Assembly: GCA_028822935.1 (NCBI GenBank)
Contig: JAPKCM010000003.1
Coordinates: 1 to 64,000, forward strand
DNA length: 64,000 bases
From: Akkermansiaceae bacterium
Lineage (GTDB): Bacteria > Verrucomicrobiota > Verrucomicrobiia > Verrucomicrobiales > Akkermansiaceae
Reading direction: 5' to 3'
How positions within the stretch are numbered: the first letter of the stretch is position 1; each line of letters opens with the position of its first letter. The position numbers and the translations under genes are program-made. Of this stretch, positions 1-8,286 are shown piece by piece. The notes beneath the pieces were generated by a model. That model had not been told where the DNA came from, did not search any database, and saw nothing but the letters and a program-made list of their open reading frames with translations.

Positions 1-126
1 ACTTCAAAAAAGAAGAAGGATAAAAAGAAGAGCAGGACTAGGACTAGGACTAGGACTAGGAGCAGGAGCAGGAGCAGGAGCAGGAGAAGGAGAAGGAGAA
101 GGAAACACGCGAGCGCCACTCCTTGA
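1..126 (+). CDS. 3' end of an upstream gene: basic SR/RT-rich tail (partial)
   Basis: Frame 1 is open from the window edge to a TGA at 124-126. It encodes a lysine cluster followed by alternating Arg-Thr, Arg-Ser and then poly-Arg dipeptides, ending in KHASATP. The DNA under it is a tandem hexamer array. Such strongly basic tails are often appended to nucleic-acid-binding proteins such as helicases, but nothing of the main domain is visible, so the gene cannot be named. The next gene begins 31 bp downstream on the same strand, so the two may be co-transcribed. The reverse frame is also open (Ser-Phe/Ser-Cys repeats), which low-complexity DNA gives for free. Confidence 0.5.
   Translation, partial: TSKKKKDKKKSRTRTRTRTRSRSRSRSRRRRRRRKHASATP
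34..102 (+). repeat. Tandem hexamer repeat (AGGACT / AGGAGC / AGGAGA)
   Basis: Four AGGACT units run into four AGGAGC-type units and then three AGGAGA-type units. Every unit is a multiple of three, so copy-number change keeps the frame of the basic tail. Drift from ACT to AGC to AGA gives Arg-Thr, Arg-Ser and Arg-Arg dipeptides in order. Confidence 0.85.
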
Positions 127-157
127 CCTCCTGAGCCACCCCAGCTATTCCTAAAGC

Positions 158-862
158 ATGCGAGAGGACGTTCAACAACTCATCAAGATTCAAGACCTCG
201 ATCAACGAATTCAAGTCATTCATAAAGAGTTGGAGCGGATTCCCAAAGAGCAAGATCTCGCCCAAAAGCGTCTCGCAAATGATACCGCCGGACTCGCCTC
301 CGCGAAATCTGCCTACCAACAAAACGAGATCGCCACGAAAAATGTCGATCTCGATCGCGGCACCCGAAAAACCACCATCGAGAAGCTCAAAGTTCAACAA
401 TTCGAGACGAAAAAGAACGACGAATACGAGAAACTTGGAAGAGAAGTAATCCGCTACGAGGAAATGGTCGACGAACTCGAAACCCAGGAACTCGAGTTGA
501 TGGAAAAGTCCGACCAGTGTCGCGAAAATATCGTCGCAGCCGAAGCCTTGCTCGCCAAGACCCAGACCATTGTGGACGAAGAAATTTCCGTCCTCCATAC
601 CCGTTCCGATGAGCGCAAAAATGAACTCACCGACCTTCAGGAAACACGGATAACGGAAAACACGAAGGTCGAAGAAGATCTCCTCGCCGATTACACCCGC
701 TTGTTTATCAAATGCGAAGGCCACGCAATCGCCGCCGTCAACTCCGAGCGCATCTGCAGCTCCTGCCACCTTCAGGTCGTCAACTCTACCTTCATCGCCG
801 CTAAGTCCGGCGAAAGCATCGCCGAGTGCGACAACTGCGGTGCCATTCTCTATCTCACCTAG
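158..862 (+). CDS. C4 zinc-ribbon, coiled-coil protein (DUF164/CT398 type)
   Basis: This 234-residue protein has a long charged helical region (about residues 1-185, rich in E, K, Q and D with heptad-like spacing) followed by a C-terminal zinc ribbon with two Cys pairs, CSSC and CDNC, ending in GAILYLT. That layout matches the family of predicted nucleic-acid-binding proteins found widely in bacteria and known structurally from the chlamydial protein CT398. The exact molecular role is not settled for the family. The ATG at 158 is the first start in frame. A GC-rich hairpin at 873-890 closes the gene. Confidence 0.85.
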   Translation: MREDVQQLIKIQDLDQRIQVIHKELERIPKEQDLAQKRLANDTAGLASAKSAYQQNEIATKNVDLDRGTRKTTIEKLKVQQFETKKNDEYEKLGREVIRYEEMVDELETQELELMEKSDQCRENIVAAEALLAKTQTIVDEEISVLHTRSDERKNELTDLQETRITENTKVEEDLLADYTRLFIKCEGHAIAAVNSERICSSCHLQVVNSTFIAAKSGESIAECDNCGAILYLT

Positions 863-872
863 GCACCGTGGC

Positions 873-890
873 CGCGACCTCCGGGTCGCG
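873..890 (+). terminator. Hairpin after the zinc-ribbon gene
   Basis: CGCGACC and GGTCGCG form a 7-bp stem with a 4-base loop, 10 bases past the stop codon. No strong T run follows, so its strength as an intrinsic terminator is uncertain. Confidence 0.4.
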
Positions 891-921
891 TAGCCCATCA
901 CCCCCTCCAATCTGCTCACAA

Positions 922-953
922 AAAAGCGGCCCCTGTTTCCAGAGACCGCTTTT
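922..953 (-). terminator. Intrinsic terminator of the transketolase gene
   Basis: AAAAGCGG and CCGCTTTT pair, with a further inner stem around a GAAA loop. Read on the minus strand the hairpin is followed by six T residues. It sits about 20 bases past the transketolase stop codon. Confidence 0.75.
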
Positions 954-971
954 GAAAAATAGCATCACTTC

Positions 972-2948
972 CTAATCAAGCGCTTTCACGATCGTCTCGG
1001 TATTCATCCCGAGAGTGTTGAGAACAACATCGCCAGGTGCGGAAATTCCGAAGCGATCGATTCCCACCACCGCACCATCAAGTCCGGTATACTTGTGCCA
1101 GAGACCGCTAACGCCCGCTTCGATAGCAACACGCTTGCGACAAGCAGCAGGAAGAACCTCTTCCCGATACTCAGCCGACTGACGATCAAAACGCTCCAAG
1201 CAAGGTGCCGAAACAACCCGCGCACCTGCGCCAATTTGCTCGGCCGCATTCAGCGCCGCTTCAACTTCGGAACCAGTCGCCATGATAATACACTCGAGGG
1301 CACCTTCTTCCTTGCGGAGAATGTAAGCACCCTGACGCACTCCTTCGCGGCGGGTCTCTGCAGAAACTTGCTTCAAGGTCAGCACCTTCTGACGGCTCAA
1401 GATCAGTGCCGTAGGACCATCGATGCGCTGCATCGCTGAAATCCATGCGCCCGCAACCTCTTCCGGATCCGCGGGACGGATGACATCGAGATTCGGAACG
1501 ACGCGCAATCCACTCACCGTCTCAACCGGCTGGTGAGTCGGTCCGTCTTCACCTACTCCAACGGAGTCGTGGGTAAAGATGTAAGTGACAGGAAGCTTGG
1601 CGAGACCAGCAAGACGGATTGCAGGACGAAGGTAATCAGCAAAGACCAGGAAGGTCGCGCCGCTCGCGCGCACAAGTCCGTCATAAGCGATGCCATTGCA
1701 GATCGCGCCCATCGCGTGCTCACGAATTCCGAACCAAATGTTCCGGCCTGTAGGATTGCTCGCAGAATAGTCGCCCTCTCCCTTAAGGTAGTTTTTGGTC
1801 GATCCATAAAGATCGGCCGAACCGGTGATAAAGTTAGGCAGCGCCTTGGCCACGGCATTGATCACGACGCCACCAGCACCACGAGTGGCGTCGGCATAGT
1901 CAGCAGCAAACTCAGGAATCTGCTCGGAAAGATCCGTCGGAACCGCTTTGGAAACTCCACTGGTAAGCTCTTCTGAGAGTTCAGGATTTGCGGTAGACCA
2001 TGCCTCGTAAGTTGCTTGCCACTGACTAAACGTTTCAGCCTGCTTCGTAGCCTGCTCCGCAAAGTAAGTGCGAGTTTCTTCAGAGACGAAGAAAGTTCCC
2101 TCAGGAAGTCCCAGACCCGCACGAGCGGTCTCCGCAAAGTTTGCTCCACTTTCACCGTGCGCTGCGGCCTTGCCTGCAACTTCAGGAATGCCACGACCAA
2201 TCTCGGTCTTGGCGATAATCACCGTCGGCTTTCCGCTACTTGCCTTGGCGGCACTGAAAGCATTTAGGAAAGCAGCCTGATCGTGACCATCAACAGTCAC
2301 CGCATCCCAACCAAGAGACTGAAAATACTGCTCGGGGTTCCATCCTTGGGTGACGTCAGCCATGGCGTCGAGAGTGACGTCATTTGAATCATAAATCAGA
2401 ATGAGGTTATCGAGCTTGTTGTGTCCCGCGAAAGCAATCGCTTCTTGCGCGACTCCTTCCTGAAGGCAGCCGTCACCAGCGAGAGCGACGACATGATGAT
2501 TGAAAATAGTATATTCGGCCGTATTAAAGCGTGCTGCCGCACGTTTTCCGGAAAGAGCGTAACCCACTGCATTACCAACTCCCTGTCCGAGGGGCCCCGT
2601 GGTCGCTTCAACTCCGGGAGTCTCGTCATACTCGGGATGACCCGGAGTAATCGAGTGCAGCTTCCGAAAGCTCTTCACATCGTCGAGACTCACCGCGTAA
2701 CCAGCAAGATGTAGCCAGCTGTAAATGAACATCGAGCCGTGACCTGCAGAAAGAATAAAGCGGTCGCGGTTGAGCCACTTTGGAGCAGCGGGGTTGAAAT
2801 TGAGGGCGTTACCGAAAAGAACGGCGCCCATATCAGCGCAACCAAGAGGGAGACCAAGGTGACCGGACGAACATGCGTGGACGCCATCGATCGCGAGGCC
2901 ACGGGCCTCAGCTGCTACTCTAGCAAGTGCTTCTGTATTCATAAGCAC
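972..2948 (-). CDS. tkt: Transketolase
   Basis: Full-length 658-residue thiamine-diphosphate enzyme of the non-oxidative pentose phosphate pathway, moving two-carbon units between ketose and aldose phosphates in the cytoplasm. Visible family marks are the N-terminal [13 protein letters not shown] segment, AGHGSM, the TPP/Mg motif GDGCLQEG, and in the central pyrimidine domain [13 protein letters not shown] and [17 protein letters not shown]; a C-terminal transketolase domain follows. Length is normal for the family. It is transcribed alone, divergently from the YqgE gene, with about 165 bp between the two starts. Confidence 0.97.
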   Translation of the reverse strand: MLMNTEALARVAAEARGLAIDGVHACSSGHLGLPLGCADMGAVLFGNALNFNPAAPKWLNRDRFILSAGHGSMFIYSWLHLAGYAVSLDDVKSFRKLHSITPGHPEYDETPGVEATTGPLGQGVGNAVGYALSGKRAAARFNTAEYTIFNHHVVALAGDGCLQEGVAQEAIAFAGHNKLDNLILIYDSNDVTLDAMADVTQGWNPEQYFQSLGWDAVTVDGHDQAAFLNAFSAAKASSGKPTVIIAKTEIGRGIPEVAGKAAAHGESGANFAETARAGLGLPEGTFFVSEETRTYFAEQATKQAETFSQWQATYEAWSTANPELSEELTSGVSKAVPTDLSEQIPEFAADYADATRGAGGVVINAVAKALPNFITGSADLYGSTKNYLKGEGDYSASNPTGRNIWFGIREHAMGAICNGIAYDGLVRASGATFLVFADYLRPAIRLAGLAKLPVTYIFTHDSVGVGEDGPTHQPVETVSGLRVVPNLDVIRPADPEEVAGAWISAMQRIDGPTALILSRQKVLTLKQVSAETRREGVRQGAYILRKEEGALECIIMATGSEVEAALNAAEQIGAGARVVSAPCLERFDRQSAEYREEVLPAACRKRVAIEAGVSGLWHKYTGLDGAVVGIDRFGISAPGDVVLNTLGMNTETIVKALD

Positions 2949-3114
2949 TATATCTTCGTTAAATAGGGCGATTCAATCAAGCCGTAATATAAGTAAGGGC
3001 TAATCTGATTTGTCTGGATTCGCGTTCGGGGATCTTCTCAGCGCCACTCTACATGAGGAATGCTCGCGAATTTTTTTCGCACTCCCACACGTGCTTCCTT
3101 GACTCACCGCAAAA

Positions 3115-3678
3115 GTGGAGCGATTCTACCGCGTGCGTAAATTATCCCCCCCCCTCACAGGAAAGCTTCTCCTTTCCAGCCCTACTCTCCGCGATAGCTC
3201 CTTCAACCACTCCGTGATTCTTCTCGCTGAGCACAGCCCCTCCGACGGAGCATTTGGGCTCATCATGAACCATCCCTCCGGACAAATGGTGGGCGATCTT
3301 CTCACCGCGAAAGAATTCTCCCCTATTTCACACGTGCAAGTTCATATCGGAGGTCCCGTATCGAAAGGCCATATGACCTTCGCTGCCTTCTGGGAAGAAG
3401 ACTCCCATCTCCGCTTCGCCACCCGCATCTCTGCCGAGCAAGCCATGGGACATGCCCAAAACTCCGGAGCACTCGTGCGAGCCTTCGTAGGTTACACCGG
3501 ATGGAGCAAAGATCAGCTGGAAGATGAAGTGGAGAGCGATTCCTGGGTCGTCGTTCCGGTGCCAGACTCGATTCTCAGCCTGAACCATGACCGCGACCTT
3601 TGGAAAACGATCCTCGCAGGACTCTCCCCCTTCCACAAGATACTCGCGGGAGCTCCTGGAAACATTCTCGCAAACTGA
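3115..3678 (+). CDS. YqgE/AlgH family protein (DUF179)
   Basis: The 187-residue protein carries family hallmarks in order: GKLLLSSPTLRD near the N terminus, FNHSVILLAEH, GAFGLIMNHPSG, and VHIGGPVS, followed by FVGYTGWSKDQLEDE. The biochemical role of the family is unknown; it was first named for a link to alginate gene control in Pseudomonas. The start is a GTG at 3115, which places the conserved GKLL motif about 15 residues in, as expected. It faces the winged-helix gene at 3798, and a hairpin repeat lies between the two 3' ends. Confidence 0.88.
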   Translation: MERFYRVRKLSPPLTGKLLLSSPTLRDSSFNHSVILLAEHSPSDGAFGLIMNHPSGQMVGDLLTAKEFSPISHVQVHIGGPVSKGHMTFAAFWEEDSHLRFATRISAEQAMGHAQNSGALVRAFVGYTGWSKDQLEDEVESDSWVVVPVPDSILSLNHDRDLWKTILAGLSPFHKILAGAPGNILAN

Positions 3679-3680
3679 CA

Positions 3681-3726
3681 AGGCCTGAAAGGCCGAAATA
3701 ACTCAGCCCAGGGCAACGCCCTGGGT
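3681..3726. repeat. Double-hairpin intergenic repeat between convergent genes
   Basis: AGGCCT-GAA-AGGCC is followed by CCCAGGGC-AAC-GCCCTGGG, an 8-bp perfect stem with a 3-base loop (3707-3725). From memory, near-identical intergenic hairpins recur in Verrucomicrobiota and Planctomycetota genomes; only one copy was noticed in this window. It lies between two converging stop codons and may serve as a two-way terminator. Confidence 0.6.
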
Positions 3727-3797
3727 GTCATCGTTTTGGAAAATTGTGCCAAGCTCTGCAGCTCGTAGTTCTATCATCCCCCCGCAAGCTGGCCCTT

Positions 3798-4088
3798 TCA
3801 CCTCCGCAGAATCTTCTCGAGCTCCGCAATGTAAGATGTGAAGGCACTTCGTCCCTCTTCCGTCAGCTCATAAAAGGTCTGAGGCCGTCCCACTCCTTCC
3901 ACCTTTTCGGAAACGAGAAAACTGGCCTTCTCCAAGGTCCGTAGATGAGTGATGAGATTCCCATCGCTCATCTTCAGCTCACTCTTGAGATCCTGGAAAG
4001 CCCATCGCTCGGCACGCGACGCCAGCAAGGACATAATGCCCAGCCGCGCCTTCTCGTGAATGAGCTTATCAAGCTTGGAAAGATCCAT
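3798..4088 (-). CDS. Winged-helix transcriptional regulator
   Basis: A 96-residue protein beginning MDLSKLDKLIHEKARLGIM. It has the pattern of small ArsR/MarR-like wHTH proteins: IHEKARLGIMSLLAS (helix 1), FQDLKSELKMSDGNLITHLRTLEKASFL (recognition helix region) and a wing with VGRPQTFYELTEEGR. A longer frame is open upstream to 4181, but the ATG at 4088 overlaps the stop codon of the preceding gene by one base (TAATG), which marks translational coupling. It probably controls its own two-gene operon; the ligand is unknown. Confidence 0.85.
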   Translation of the reverse strand: MDLSKLDKLIHEKARLGIMSLLASRAERWAFQDLKSELKMSDGNLITHLRTLEKASFLVSEKVEGVGRPQTFYELTEEGRSAFTSYIAELEKILRR

Positions 4089-4726
4089 TAAGAGCGCTTG
4101 TTCTCGATGAAGATGACGTAGAGGCCGTAGATGAGGTGGAAAATTCCAAAGGTTTTCGCCATTGCCATATTTGCGACCCACAAACTATCACCTATGCCAG
4201 TCCAGCTTTGTTCTACGCCACAACCATAGCTCGGCCAGAGTCTAAAGTGGTAGAGTCCAGCCACCACAAACGTGCATCCCAGCCACCAAAGCGATCTAGG
4301 AGCAAAACTCACTGTGGCCATGAGCGCAACACCGTAACAAAGCATCCAAATCCATGCCAAAATCACTGGATGAAAATTCGGGGGCTGCAACAGGCCAATC
4401 ACAAAACCGATCACCATCGCTGGCAAGATCGCCCGTAATCCCATTCGCAGTCCCGGCGAAAAGATGCTCTCTCCCTCTCTTTTTGCCTTAATAATTACCA
4501 GCACGGTATTAAAGATTATGATCGTGCCTACGACACCAAACCAAACCCATTTCCATTCCGAGGACAATTTCATCCCCTCGAACAATGGAACAATCCAAGG
4601 CAGCACCACCGCGAGCAATCCCGCAAACAAAGCCGTCGGCCCCGAGATCATGCGATACACCGTCGCCCGCTCCATCATCGAGCGGATCGTTTCGAGATTT
4701 TGCGCGGCCCGTTCCTTTTCGGTCAT
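4088..4726 (-). CDS. Multi-pass membrane protein coupled to the winged-helix regulator
   Basis: 212 residues with a short soluble N terminus (TEKERAAQNLETIRSMMERA) and about six hydrophobic segments, the first near residues 25-48 (GPTALFAGLLAVVLPWIV). No catalytic or transport signature is recognised. It is the first gene of a tight operon with the wHTH gene, a pairing seen in other bacteria for membrane proteins whose expression is set by a small partner regulator. The function is not known. Confidence 0.75.
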   Translation of the reverse strand: MTEKERAAQNLETIRSMMERATVYRMISGPTALFAGLLAVVLPWIVPLFEGMKLSSEWKWVWFGVVGTIIIFNTVLVIIKAKREGESIFSPGLRMGLRAILPAMVIGFVIGLLQPPNFHPVILAWIWMLCYGVALMATVSFAPRSLWWLGCTFVVAGLYHFRLWPSYGCGVEQSWTGIGDSLWVANMAMAKTFGIFHLIYGLYVIFIENKRS

Positions 4727-4948
4727 GAAGATTTCTATCTCACTTTGCCATCCAAAGCCAGCTCACTCTCTTGACAAAGCCCACATCATCCCCCATCACC
4801 CTGCCTTGATCAACTCTCACAAACTCATTCACCGACGCCGCGTCGCCCTATGGCTTCGCTCGGCCCTTCGGTAATGGTGTTTTGATCATTCCACTCGGAG
4901 GTGCCAGCAACGACACTTCCTTGAGTTCCCTTCTTTTTCGGATTTGTC

Positions 4949-5665
4949 GTGCGTGATTCCTCCACAGCCACCGGACCCATGGCATTCCAACCCAAGAACC
5001 TGCAAACAAGAGGCATAGTCCTCATGCTTCTCTCCATCGTATTTTTCGCAGCGAACACGCTCGCGATTCGTGGACTCGTGGAGTGGTTTCCTAACGTCAC
5101 CGGATGGCATGCGGTCATCTATCGGGGAGTCGCTGGACTTGTGGTGGTGATCACGGTTGGCTTTTTGGGCTTGGGCGTTTTCTTTATCGAAAGCGGCACA
5201 AATCAAGACGCCTCGCTTTTTGACGCCCTTGCCCTCTTGGTCGCCGTCATGTCCGCGGGAGTGATCGTCCTCATCAGGAAGCTTCACCAGACCGAACACG
5301 GTTCCACCATCTACGGATCGCAGGCATTTTATGGTCTCCTCTTCACAATCCCGGTGAGTGGCGAATCGACCTTGCTCCTCTCCGCCACCGCGACCGGACT
5401 TCTCCTGATCGCGGGGTTCGTCGTGGCTTGGGGTCAGCTCACCATGACCTTCGCCTACCGGCACCTCGACGTATCGACAGGATTTTCGCTGCAAATGATT
5501 CTCCCCGTCGTCACGGCACTCGGTTCCTGCCTCCTTTTTGGGGAGCGCTTTGGAATGATCGAGATCATCGGAGCCACGATCACGCTGGGCGCAACCTGGA
5601 TGATCAATCGTCAGGCTTCCCAAAAACCTCTCCCCGTGTCAACAATTCACCCCAAGAACTCATGA
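4949..5665 (+). CDS. EamA/DMT-type transporter, internally shortened
   Basis: About 238 residues from the GTG at 4949, or 228 from the ATG at 4979, both plausible. Hydrophobic helices of the drug/metabolite transporter family are visible, but after the second helix (WHAVIYRGVAGLVVVI) the chain goes straight to a segment resembling helix 5 (GFLGLGVFFIES) and then to the second EamA repeat. About 60-70 residues, helices 3-4 and their loops, seem to be missing without loss of frame. Complete relatives have ten helices and near 290-300 residues, as the other DMT protein here (42647-43531) does. The stop overlaps the start of argD (ATGA), so the gene still leads that operon. Confidence 0.7.
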   Translation: MRDSSTATGPMAFQPKNLQTRGIVLMLLSIVFFAANTLAIRGLVEWFPNVTGWHAVIYRGVAGLVVVITVGFLGLGVFFIESGTNQDASLFDALALLVAVMSAGVIVLIRKLHQTEHGSTIYGSQAFYGLLFTIPVSGESTLLLSATATGLLLIAGFVVAWGQLTMTFAYRHLDVSTGFSLQMILPVVTALGSCLLFGERFGMIEIIGATITLGATWMINRQASQKPLPVSTIHPKNS

Positions 5666-6876
5666 TCACTATCGAAAAAGACAGCCAATACGTTCTCCAG
5701 ACTTACGGAAGGTTCCCCCTCGCCCTCGCCAAGGGTCAAGGAACCCGCGTGTGGGATGAAGATGGTCGTGAGTATCTCGATTTCTGCGCCGGCATTGCGA
5801 CCTGCTCTCTCGGGCACTGCCATCCTGCGCTTACCTCGGCGATCACTGAGCAAGCGAACCAGCTCATGCATTGCTCAAACCTCTACTTCACGAAACAACA
5901 ATCCGATCTCGCGGAATTGATTGTCGAAAAAGTGGTGCAGCAACCAGGAAAAATCTTCTTCTCCAATTCAGGAGCAGAAGCCAATGACGGCCTCATCAAG
6001 CTCGCCCGGAGACATGGAGTCGAAAGCGGGCGTCATGAAATCATCACCTTCAATCAGTCCTTCCACGGCAGAACGATCGGAGCAATGTCTGCCACCGCTC
6101 AAGGAAATATCCACGATGGCTTCGGCCCTCTCTTCCCCGGTTTTGTCTATTCTCTTCTCAATGATCTGGAAGCGGTCGAGGCGGCGATTACGGAAAAGAC
6201 CACTGCTTTTTTGGTCGAACCCATTCAGGGCGAAGGCGGCGTAAAAGTGGCCACCAAGGAATTCCTCGAGGGCTTGGCCACTCTCGCGGAGAAACACGAC
6301 ATCCTCCTTCTACTCGACGAAGTCCAGTGCGGCATGGGCCGGACCGGAACGCTCAACGGCTGGGAGACGATCGCCCCCGGGCTCAAACCCGATGGCATAT
6401 CCTGGGCCAAGGGAATGGGCGGAGGTTTTCCCATCGGCTCCTTTTGGGTTGCAGAAAAACACGTTCCACTTCTCGGCCCCGGAAGTCATGGATCGACCTA
6501 CGGCGGCAACGCACTCGCCTCGGCCGCATCCGCAGCGGTCATCAAAACAATTATCGAGGACGATCTCGTCTCGAACGTTAACGCCCGGGAAGCGCAAATC
6601 CGTAAAACCATTTCCGAATGGAATCATCCCGCGATCACTGAAATCCGGGGAGCCGGACTCATCTTGGGAATCGGAATCGATACGAGTCAGCTATCGATCC
6701 CCGATGACGCCGTTCCTTCGATCCACCTTTGCAAGAAACTGATCAAGCTCGGACTCCTCGTGCCACCAGCGGGACCAGACACACTCCGCCTCCTGCCACC
6801 ACTCAATGTCACGGCGGATGAAGTCTCGCAAGCACTCGCTCTTTTCAAGCAAGTGCTGGACGCTCATCAGGCTTAG
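5662..6876 (+). CDS. argD: Acetylornithine/ornithine-family aminotransferase (class III PLP)
   Basis: 404 residues from the ATG at 5662; the frame is open further upstream but only inside the transporter gene. It shows the class III aminotransferase pattern: WDEDGREYLDFCAGIATCSLGH, FSNSGAEAND, FHGRTIGAMSAT, the PLP aspartate region LLDEVQCGMGRTG and the Schiff-base lysine in GISWAKGMGGGFPIG, then HGSTYGGNALA. This best fits acetylornithine aminotransferase of arginine synthesis; a related ornithine or succinyl-ornithine enzyme cannot be excluded. Its start overlaps the transporter stop (ATGA). Its 3' end overlaps the converging degenerate gene by four bases. Confidence 0.92.
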   Translation: MITIEKDSQYVLQTYGRFPLALAKGQGTRVWDEDGREYLDFCAGIATCSLGHCHPALTSAITEQANQLMHCSNLYFTKQQSDLAELIVEKVVQQPGKIFFSNSGAEANDGLIKLARRHGVESGRHEIITFNQSFHGRTIGAMSATAQGNIHDGFGPLFPGFVYSLLNDLEAVEAAITEKTTAFLVEPIQGEGGVKVATKEFLEGLATLAEKHDILLLLDEVQCGMGRTGTLNGWETIAPGLKPDGISWAKGMGGGFPIGSFWVAEKHVPLLGPGSHGSTYGGNALASAASAAVIKTIIEDDLVSNVNAREAQIRKTISEWNHPAITEIRGAGLILGIGIDTSQLSIPDDAVPSIHLCKKLIKLGLLVPPAGPDTLRLLPPLNVTADEVSQALALFKQVLDAHQA

Positions 6877-7530
6877 TCTTCGCGAAGAAGCTTCACGAGA
6901 TCGCCCCAGATATCGCTGGCCTTCTCGTCGAGTTTTTCGCGCTCGCGATCAGAGACTTCACCATTTGATTTCGCTGACTTTTTTTTTGAGGAAAGGCTAT
7001 CGAGCTTTCGCTTAAGGGAAGAAATACGACCTTTGGAAATATCTCCGGTATCCATGCCATAAAAGGCAACCTCGTTCATGAGCCACTGACGTTTGTTCAG
7101 CTTGGGCGTGAGCGCTTCGGCCTTCACGTCGTCTTTTTTGAGCTTCTGCACTGCTCCATCGAGGGCTTTGATACTCGTTTCGGTGTTGCTCGCTCCTTTC
7201 TTCGACCTCTTCCCGATCCCGATCAACTCAGCGAGGAATTTACGGCCATACTCTTCCGTAATGTGATCCTCGATGGTAGCCTGGCGGATCTTTTCAGAAA
7301 GCTCTTTGTATTGCTTACGAAGCTCGTCCTGATCCTTATTGAAAAAATCAGCTCCGTCGATTGAGGCAAGCTTCCAAGCGTCGATCTTATCGGCGATGCG
7401 ACCCCAGCTCTTTCATTGCGCCCTGCAGAGGAGGCGCTTCTTTTGGCAAAGGACGCGGAGGGCGGGGGCCCTGAGCAAAAACCGCACTGAAAATTGAACC
7501 CGTGAGAGCGAGGCAAAGAAGAAACTTTTT
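6873..7530 (-). pseudogene. Decayed gene for a secreted lysine-rich protein (lost start, frameshift)
   Basis: Read on the minus strand, 7530-7405 encodes a signal-peptide-like segment, KKFLLCLALTGSIFSAVFAQG, then a Pro-rich stretch ending MKELG. A run of four G (plus-strand CCCC at 7402-7405) breaks the frame; dropping one G joins MKELG to RIADKIDAWKLASIDG and a continuous reading to the stop at 6873. The expected ATG is also absent: the codon before KKF is the TAA that ends the upstream gene. The C-terminal part is rich in K, E and S and resembles no family I recognise. Two independent lesions suggest a pseudogene, though an assembly error at the homopolymer could explain one. Confidence 0.65.
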
Positions 7531-8286
7531 TTATAGGTCAGACCTTGTCCCTGGGATTGAACACCAGTTAGACGGCAAAGTCTCATTTAAAATTCGACGG
7601 GTAAAAGTCCGCTCCGCTTTCGTAATCCGGTCAAAAAACAGCACCCGCTCCACGCCAAGATCCTTGAAACAGCGACGATGATCGAGCCAAACGCCCCATT
7701 TGACGACTTTTAGGATCAGAGTGAACTGCCCTCGCCAGATCCGCCTCGACCATGGTGACCACGAAGCCATCCACGAATTAAAAAAGGCGGCATGAAAGCC
7801 CAAGTGTCCAATTTCATCCTTAAGGATCCGAGCACAGGATTTCTCGATCACGGGATCCCCCGAGAATCGCCTCAAGAGATCGTAATAAGCTTCCGCAATA
7901 ATCTCGGCAGTCAAAAATATCTGTAGATGGAATTCAATGTTGATTAGTTTTCGCCCCCAGCGGAAGAGGTCTGCGCTCCACTGCTTGCTCAAAAGATCTC
8001 CATCCAGACGCGCCACCATGCCTGCCAGCATACGCGCGTGACGGTGCTCTTCGTTTAGAAAAAGACGGAGAGCTTCGGGGTATCGCTCATAACCAGGAGT
8101 CGCCCCCACCTTTTCTGCATAGCGAAAAAGAGTCGATCCTTCGCCCGACTCTCCGAGTTGAAATATCGCTAGGCTAGCGGCGAGAGTGTGTCTGATGGAG
8201 GGATCGAGCGTCACCGGCGCGGACCAATCCAAGACCTCTTCATCTGAGTTTTTCCGAAAGCGCTCGATCCAGAGTTCAATCTTCAT
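7531..8286 (-). CDS. Ferritin-like di-iron family protein
   Basis: 251 residues from the ATG at 8286. Two helical metal-binding motifs are visible, EEHRHARML (ExxH type) and DEIGHLGFH (ExxH type), plus Glu in LTAEIIAEAYYDLL between them, as in ferritin-like carboxylate di-iron proteins. The substrate is unknown; storage-type, oxygenase-like and hydroxylase-like members share this fold. The start overlaps the ispH stop (ATGA), so the two are translationally coupled. The last residues (GTRSDL) come from a short sequence, GGGACAAGGTCTGACC, that also abuts the broken downstream gene, hinting that the native C terminus may have been altered. Confidence 0.75.
   Translation of the reverse strand: MKIELWIERFRKNSDEEVLDWSAPVTLDPSIRHTLAASLAIFQLGESGEGSTLFRYAEKVGATPGYERYPEALRLFLNEEHRHARMLAGMVARLDGDLLSKQWSADLFRWGRKLINIEFHLQIFLTAEIIAEAYYDLLRRFSGDPVIEKSCARILKDEIGHLGFHAAFFNSWMASWSPWSRRIWRGQFTLILKVVKWGVWLDHRRCFKDLGVERVLFFDRITKAERTFTRRILNETLPSNWCSIPGTRSDL

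Noticed and set aside
4886-5623. 245-residue minus-strand frame opposite the shortened transporter
   Set aside because: Very polar with no motif; the plus strand has clear transmembrane segments and the argD coupling.
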